The notes below the pieces were generated by a model. It saw only the letters and a list, made by a program, of their open reading frames with translations. It did no database searches and had not been told where the DNA came from. This document shows, piece by piece, positions 14,392 through 18,707 of a DNA stretch of 18,707 nt; position 1 is the stretch's first letter; every line of letters begins with the position of its first letter. Made by a program: the position numbers and the translations under genes. This DNA comes from Fimbriimonadaceae bacterium (lineage in GTDB: Bacteria; Armatimonadota; Fimbriimonadia; Fimbriimonadales; Fimbriimonadaceae): positions 1 to 18,707 of the forward strand of contig JAKRSE010000198.1 of NCBI GenBank assembly GCA_022402505.1. The letters run 5' to 3'.

Positions 14392-15820
14392 GCTGCAGAC
14401 GATCCTCCACCAGCTCGGCGGAAATCAAGACCATGGGCAGTCCGTTCCCCGGCTGAGTCGAGGCGCCGACGAAATACATGTTGGGATTCGACCGACTCCG
14501 GTTGCCCGGACGGAAGAAGGCGCTCTGCCAGAAGTCGTGGCTCAGACCGAAGGCCGCCCCCTTGTCCAGGTTCAAATCGGTCTCCCAGTCGGCGGGCGAG
14601 TAGGTCTTCATCGCCGCGACATTGGCCGGATCGAAGTCGGAGGCCTGGCAGAGCCGTCGGAAGACGTGCTCCTTCAGCCGGGCGTTCTCGGCTTCGGTCA
14701 GCGGCCGGTCCATGTTCGGAACCGGGGCGAGGATGTAGAGGTTCTGGTGGCCGGGATCGGCCTTTGCCGGATCGGTCTTGCAGCTGACGCAGGCATAGAA
14801 GGCGGGCTCATCCACCAGGCCGAGCGGCTCGTGGAACAGCCTATGGAGGTTCCCTTCGAAGTCCGGGCCGAAGAAGACGTTATGATGCTCCAGGCCGGGC
14901 AGTTCGCCGCGATAGTCCATGTACATCATCTGGGCGCTGCAGCTGTAGCGGCGGTCGGGCGAGGCCTTCTTCTGCAGCTCCTTCTCCGCGTAGGGCAGGT
15001 CGGCGTTGCAGATCACCGCCTCGGCTTCGATCATCTCGCCGGACTCCAGCATCACCGTCCGACCCTCGACCCAGGAGACGGGCGAGTTCAGCCGAATCTC
15101 CGCGCCCCGCTTCTCCGCCAGCTCCGCCACCTTGGTGCAGATCTCGGTCATTCCCCCCATCGGATAGAAGATCCCCTCCCCATACTCCATGTAGGTCAGC
15201 ACCGCGTAGACCCACGGCGCATCGTAGGGGCTGAGGCCGAGATACATCGTCTGGAAGCTGTAGAGCATCCGCAGCCGGGGATCGTCGGCGTACCGCTTGA
15301 CCCGACGGGCCAGATTGTCGATCATCCCGTGCTTGGCGACCATCCCCAGCTGCTTCAGGCCGAAGAAGTCGAGCGGAGAATAGAAGTTCTTGCGGACAAA
15401 GTTCGGGATGCTCGCCTCGTAGAGCGCCTTCAGGTCTCCGTGAAGCTTCTCGTACCGACGGGCGTGGTCCTCGTCGGTCATCGCCGCCACCCGCTCCTTC
15501 ATCAGCGGAACATTGGTGGTGCCTTCGAAGATCGTGCCGTCGGCATAGAAGACCCGGTAGCTGGGGTCGCAGAGCCGGCAGTCGAGATGGTCCTCGATCC
15601 GCTCGCCGACGTCGGTGAAGAGCTTGCGGAAGGGGTCCATCATCATCATGAGGGTCGGGCCGCCATCGAACCGGCTGCCCCCGACCTCCACGGGCCGGTT
15701 GCGCCCGCCGACCATGCCCGTCTTTTCCAGCACCAGGACCCGCTCGCCCCGATGCGCCAGCCGCAGGGCGGTCGCCAATCCGCCGAGTCCCGCGCCGATC
15801 ACCACATAGGGCCTGCCCAT
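14369..15820 (-). CDS. crtI: Phytoene desaturase-family FAD oxidoreductase (CrtI-like)
   Basis: CrtI-type enzymes remove hydrogens stepwise from phytoene to give neurosporene or lycopene, using FAD at the membrane surface. The 483-residue protein starts with a dinucleotide-binding fold (VVIGAGLGGLATALRLAHRG, 6-25; then EKTGMVGGR, 32-40) and has the CrtI C-terminal signature FVGASTQPGNGLPMV (about 450-464). FDGGPTLMM (51-59) matches the family's FDxGPT block. The start at 15820 has GAGGCGG a few bases upstream. It is the first gene of crtI-acyltransferase-crtB. Related CrtN, CrtO-ketolase and retinol saturase members share these motifs, so the exact reaction (three or four desaturations, or an oxygenase-like role) is not fixed by sequence alone. 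Confidence 0.9.
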   Translation of the reverse strand: MGRPYVVIGAGLGGLATALRLAHRGERVLVLEKTGMVGGRNRPVEVGGSRFDGGPTLMMMMDPFRKLFTDVGERIEDHLDCRLCDPSYRVFYADGTIFEGTTNVPLMKERVAAMTDEDHARRYEKLHGDLKALYEASIPNFVRKNFYSPLDFFGLKQLGMVAKHGMIDNLARRVKRYADDPRLRMLYSFQTMYLGLSPYDAPWVYAVLTYMEYGEGIFYPMGGMTEICTKVAELAEKRGAEIRLNSPVSWVEGRTVMLESGEMIEAEAVICNADLPYAEKELQKKASPDRRYSCSAQMMYMDYRGELPGLEHHNVFFGPDFEGNLHRLFHEPLGLVDEPAFYACVSCKTDPAKADPGHQNLYILAPVPNMDRPLTEAENARLKEHVFRRLCQASDFDPANVAAMKTYSPADWETDLNLDKGAAFGLSHDFWQSAFFRPGNRSRSNPNMYFVGASTQPGNGLPMVLISAELVEDRLQHDGFLRA

Positions 15821-15839
15821 TCCGCCTCACTCTACCGAG

Positions 15840-15864
15840 CCGCCGGGCAGGCCGTTTCCGGCGG
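15840..15864. promoter_or_regulatory. Inverted repeat in the crtI/meaB divergent promoter region
   Basis: CCGCCGG (15840-15846) and CCGGCGG (15858-15864) form a perfect 7-bp inverted repeat with an 11-bp spacer. It lies 20 bp upstream of the crtI start and 43 bp upstream of the divergent GTPase start. It could be an operator or only a GC-rich coincidence; -10/-35 boxes are not clear. Confidence 0.3.
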
Positions 15865-15906
15865 TCTGGGTCATGAGCTTCTGGAATCGGGCACACTGAA
15901 GGGGTC

Positions 15907-16983
15907 GTGGATTCCAGCGATCCGGCAGCCGAGGGCGCCCTGAAGGTGATGGAGGCGGTGGCGGCTCCGCCGGCCGTCAACCCGGCCTACCGGCGGAAGG
16001 CGCGGCCCCGACCCTCACCCGATGACCTGGCCGAGAGGATCATCGCGGGCGACCGCGACGCCCTCAGCACCGGGATCACCTGGGTCGAATCGAGCCGCTT
16101 GGAGGACGCTGCCGATGCCGGCCGATTGCTGGACCTGACCCTTCCCCATTCCGGCCGAGTGGACCGGGTCGGGATCACCGGAGTCCCCGGAGTCGGCAAG
16201 AGCACCCTGATCGAAGCCCTCGGACTCTGGCTGATCGAAACGAAGGGGCTGCGGCCGGCCGTGCTCGCCATCGACCCCAGCTCGACCGCCACCGGAGGCA
16301 GCCTGCTGGGCGACAAGAGCCGGATGCCGAAGCTCGCCTCGCACCCGGACGCCTTCATCCGGCCATCGCCCACGGCCGGATCGCTCGGCGGAGTCGCCCA
16401 GAAGACCCGAGAAGCGATGCAGCTCTGCGAGGCGGCGGGCTTTGGGCCGATCCTGGTGGAAACGGTGGGGGTCGGGCAGTCGGAGACCGCTGTTCACCAA
16501 ATGGTGGACTGCTTCCTGCTTCTGCTACTGGCGGGCGCAGGAGACGAGCTGCAGGGCATCAAGCGCGGAGTCATGGAGCTGGCCGACGTCCTGGCCGTGA
16601 CCAAGGCCGACGGCCCCAACCTCGGCGCCGCTCGACTCGCCCGAGTCCAGGCGAAGAACGCCCTGATGATGACCTCCGTGCCGGCCTCTGGAGTCCGCCC
16701 CGAGGTCCATCTGTGCTCAGCCCTAGAGAAGTCCGGACTCGACCTCGTATGGAACGGCGTGACCGAATTCATTGCACGGATGGACCGGACCGGCCGGCGC
16801 GACGCCCGGCGAGCCGCTCAGGCGACCGCCTGGCTGCGCGAGATCGTCCACCGGGAGGTTTTGGCCGAATTCAGACGCGATCCGGTCCGGCGCGAGGCCT
16901 GGCAGGAGGCGGAATCGCTGGTCCGGCAGGGCCGGATGACCCCCCGAAGAGCGGCCGCCAGGATCTTGGGAGCCGGGCAATGA
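15907..16983 (+). CDS. meaB: MeaB/ArgK-type GTPase (cobalamin mutase chaperone)
   Basis: MeaB GTPases guard B12-dependent mutases, typically methylmalonyl-CoA mutase, by gating cofactor loading and protecting against inactivation. The 358-residue protein has Walker A GVPGVGKST (92-100), the family's DPSSTATGG with GDKSRM (123-140), Walker B/switch ETVGVGQSE (185-193), base-recognition TKAD (232-235) and CSALEKSGLD (270-279). The start is GTG at 15907 with AAGGGG about four bases upstream, ahead of an internal ATG at codon 15. No mutase gene is in the window, so the client is elsewhere or further downstream. The stop overlaps the next start as ATGA, a coupled operon with an alpha/beta hydrolase. 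Confidence 0.92.
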   Translation: MDSSDPAAEGALKVMEAVAAPPAVNPAYRRKARPRPSPDDLAERIIAGDRDALSTGITWVESSRLEDAADAGRLLDLTLPHSGRVDRVGITGVPGVGKSTLIEALGLWLIETKGLRPAVLAIDPSSTATGGSLLGDKSRMPKLASHPDAFIRPSPTAGSLGGVAQKTREAMQLCEAAGFGPILVETVGVGQSETAVHQMVDCFLLLLLAGAGDELQGIKRGVMELADVLAVTKADGPNLGAARLARVQAKNALMMTSVPASGVRPEVHLCSALEKSGLDLVWNGVTEFIARMDRTGRRDARRAAQATAWLREIVHREVLAEFRRDPVRREAWQEAESLVRQGRMTPRRAAARILGAGQ

Positions 16984-18197
16984 AGACCCGGATCGAGCTT
17001 CCTCAGTTCGATGCCGGCGTCTGGCTGGAGAGCCTCCACGTCACCCGCGACCGGCGGGCGGGTGCGCCGGAGTCGATGCCATTGGGATTCATGGTGCTGT
17101 CGGCGCGTCGCCCGGTCGGTCGGCCGCCGGTAATGTTCCTCTGCGGCGGGCCGGGAGACAGCCCGCTCGACTATCTGGAGAACCCCAGGCTGGCGACGGT
17201 GCTCTGGGAGGCGGAGGAAGAGGCGGACCTCATCCTTCCCTGTCAGCGCGGAACTCGGGGCAGCAGCCTGCACGAGGTCCTGCCGGCCTGGGCCGGACCT
17301 CCTCCCCAATCGCCCGAGGAGGCGATGGACGGCCTGACCCGCCAGATGAGCGAAGTCTCCGCACCGGCCGGCTGCCTGACCGCCGCAGACTCGGCCGACG
17401 ATCTGGACATCCTGCTCGATCACGTCATGGAGCGGCGGGTGGATCTTTGGGCGCACAGCTACGGCACCCACCTCGCGATGACCTTCATGTCTCGCCATCC
17501 GAAGCGGGTCCGGCGAGCCGTCTTCGGCGGATTCGAGGGCCCGAATCAGACCTGGAAGCTCCCGTCTCGAACGAGAGCGGCGGCCATGCGGCTGGCGGAC
17601 CATCTTCGCGAGACGGGCCAGGAAGAGGACCTCATGGGGCTGCTCAACCAAACGGTAGATCGTCTCTCCGCCGCCCCGGTCGGCGGGCTCTCTGCCTTCA
17701 CCTTTCGGTGGATGCTCGCCTCCTGGATCGGACTCTCGGTGCGATGGAAGCCGATGCTGGAGACCTGTCGCGCCGTTCTGGCCATGGATGAGGCCGCTCT
17801 CCAGAAGCCGACGGCCGGATTCCTGAAGTCTCTCGAGAAGCCCGTCGCCTTCTATGCGAAGGACCTCGCCTCGGGAGCGACGGAGGCGAAGCTCCGGGAG
17901 ATCCGATCCGAGGCGGATGATCCTCTGTTCGGAATGATGAACTTCCCGTTCCCGGAAGTCCGGGAGGCGCTTCCGACCTCGTTCGACCTGGGAGACGGGC
18001 ATCGGGATGACCCGGTTTTGAACCATGAGATCCTCTGCCTGACGGGATCGCTGGACGCCTTCACTCCCCCCGAAAACGTCGCCGAGCAGGGAGAAGGGCT
18101 CCGCCGAATGAGGCATGAAGACCTCCCCGGCCTCGCCCACAACGATCTGCTGACCCATGCGGAGACGACCCGCCGCCGCGATGAGTTCTTCCGATGA
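16980..18197 (+). CDS. Alpha/beta hydrolase, prolyl iminopeptidase-like
   Basis: A 405-residue protein of the alpha/beta-hydrolase fold, close to proline iminopeptidase (S33) and TAP-like hydrolases. The oxyanion-hole motif GGPGDSP is at 56-62, QRGTRG (89-94) corresponds to the family's DQRGTGxS, the nucleophile elbow is AHSYGT (Ser160), and the remaining triad members are probably Asp359 (TGSLDAFTP) and His387 (GLAHND). A helical cap lies between about 190 and 310. The reading frame is open much further upstream, but ATG 16980 overlapping the GTPase stop (ATGA) gives the normal family N-terminus. No signal peptide, so cytoplasmic. It may cleave N-terminal proline from peptides, or act on an ester; substrate not determined. 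Confidence 0.85.
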   Translation: MKTRIELPQFDAGVWLESLHVTRDRRAGAPESMPLGFMVLSARRPVGRPPVMFLCGGPGDSPLDYLENPRLATVLWEAEEEADLILPCQRGTRGSSLHEVLPAWAGPPPQSPEEAMDGLTRQMSEVSAPAGCLTAADSADDLDILLDHVMERRVDLWAHSYGTHLAMTFMSRHPKRVRRAVFGGFEGPNQTWKLPSRTRAAAMRLADHLRETGQEEDLMGLLNQTVDRLSAAPVGGLSAFTFRWMLASWIGLSVRWKPMLETCRAVLAMDEAALQKPTAGFLKSLEKPVAFYAKDLASGATEAKLREIRSEADDPLFGMMNFPFPEVREALPTSFDLGDGHRDDPVLNHEILCLTGSLDAFTPPENVAEQGEGLRRMRHEDLPGLAHNDLLTHAETTRRRDEFFR

Positions 18198-18707
18198 GCG
18201 GCTCCACCTTTTGGTGGATCAGAACATCGCCGATCTCAACCGAGCCTGGCCGAACCGCATCCCCTCCCACATCGCTCGACGCCTGGCCCGACCCTTCGCA
18301 GAGAAGCTGATCCGGTTCGACCAATTGGTAGAGGAGAGAGGTCTCGTCGCTGGAGCGGAGTTCCTGCTGCGGCGGCGGGCTCGAGGAGTGGAGGTCAGCG
18401 GCCGCGTACCGGCCTCCGGACCCGTCGTCGTCCTCGCAAATCATCCTGGCCTGGCCGATGCGATGGCCCTTTGGAAGGCGATCGGCCGCGAGGACCTGGC
18501 GACGCTGGCCGCCCCACGCGACCTGCTCCGAGCCCTGCCGGCCGTCCATGCCAGGCTCCGCGAGATGGAGCCGAACTCCGGAATCAGCGGCCTGCGGGCG
18601 ATGATCTCAGAACTCCGCAAAGGACGCGCCGTCTTGACCTTTCCGGCGGGAGGCATCGAGCCGGACCCCGCGCTCGAACCGGACGCTGCCGCCGAGCATC
18701 GGGCCGC
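18181..18707 (+). CDS. PlsC-like acyltransferase, partial at window end
   Basis: The frame from ATG 18181 is open to the last base: 175 codons and two further bases, with no stop. Block I is NHPGLAD (87-93), the NHX4D motif with His88 and Asp93. Block III is FPAGGIEPD (154-162), corresponding to FPEGT with changes. That places it in the lysophospholipid/1-acylglycerol-3-phosphate acyltransferase superfamily, acting at the membrane on lipid acyl transfer. The N-terminal 80 residues are helical and carry no signal. It overlaps the hydrolase gene by 17 bp, so it is the third gene of meaB-hydrolase-acyltransferase. It is clearly different from the acyltransferase in the carotenoid operon. The 3' end is cut by the window. 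Confidence 0.78.
   Translation, partial: MSSSDERLHLLVDQNIADLNRAWPNRIPSHIARRLARPFAEKLIRFDQLVEERGLVAGAEFLLRRRARGVEVSGRVPASGPVVVLANHPGLADAMALWKAIGREDLATLAAPRDLLRALPAVHARLREMEPNSGISGLRAMISELRKGRAVLTFPAGGIEPDPALEPDAAAEHRA

Noticed and set aside
14282..15943. Plus-strand open frame of 553 codons opposite crtI
   Set aside because: Antisense to CrtI, which has both the FAD-binding and C-terminal signatures; no motif in the opposite product.

Overview
The window is high-GC bacterial chromosome, apparently from a Gram-negative (diderm) lineage. Two type IV prepilin-like proteins begin with FTLIELLVVIAI, continue into an AILFPVF segment and a DYDD motif, and carry a C-terminal MADxSAR motif. That combination is characteristic of Armatimonadota (Fimbriimonadia-like). 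Three small lipoproteins with a [AV]VGC lipobox, a likely outer-membrane barrel and a carotenoid cluster fit this. The assignment rests on recalled family features, not on a search.

Layout. (1) 119-1178 (+): a RimJ/RimL-type GNAT acetyltransferase followed by a degenerate Fic/Doc-fold protein. (2) 1233-1407 (+): tandem tRNA-Gly genes (UCC and CCC), the first inside an extra inverted repeat, then a small lipoprotein (1451-1687). (3) 4060-1690 (-): arsenic operon arsR-arsD-arsA with overlapping genes; arsA is split by a one-base frameshift near 2196 and no arsenite pump is present. (4) 4321-5727 (+) and 7016-5815 (-): two prepilin-plus-lipoprotein pairs facing each other across one bidirectional hairpin terminator. 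(5) 7440-7108 and 9763-7475 (-): a three-helix membrane protein and a secreted GH9-family glycosidase with an altered catalytic motif; a secreted barrel-like protein (9859-10473, +) diverges from it. (6) 12504-10522 (-): a locally AT-richer pair of secreted proteins of unknown function, one with an OB-like domain, coiled coil and ankyrin repeats. (7) 15820-12666 (-): carotenoid operon crtI, PlsC-like acyltransferase, crtB. (8) 15907-18707 (+): MeaB-type GTPase, alpha/beta hydrolase and a second PlsC-like acyltransferase, cut by the window end and overlapping the hydrolase gene.

How genes work together. CrtB makes phytoene and CrtI desaturates it; the embedded acyltransferase suggests an acylated carotenoid product. 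ArsD would deliver As(III)/Sb(III) to the ArsA ATPase under ArsR control, but the pump must lie elsewhere and ArsA must be restored in frame to work. The GH9 enzyme, barrel and membrane protein may form a glycan-use locus. The points most worth checking are the arsA frameshift, the altered ArsR cysteine motif, the tRNA leader/trailer repeat, the paired prepilin/lipoprotein modules, the unknown secreted ankyrin pair, and the acyltransferase in the carotenoid operon. No clear new defence system, CRISPR array, transposon or prophage was seen.
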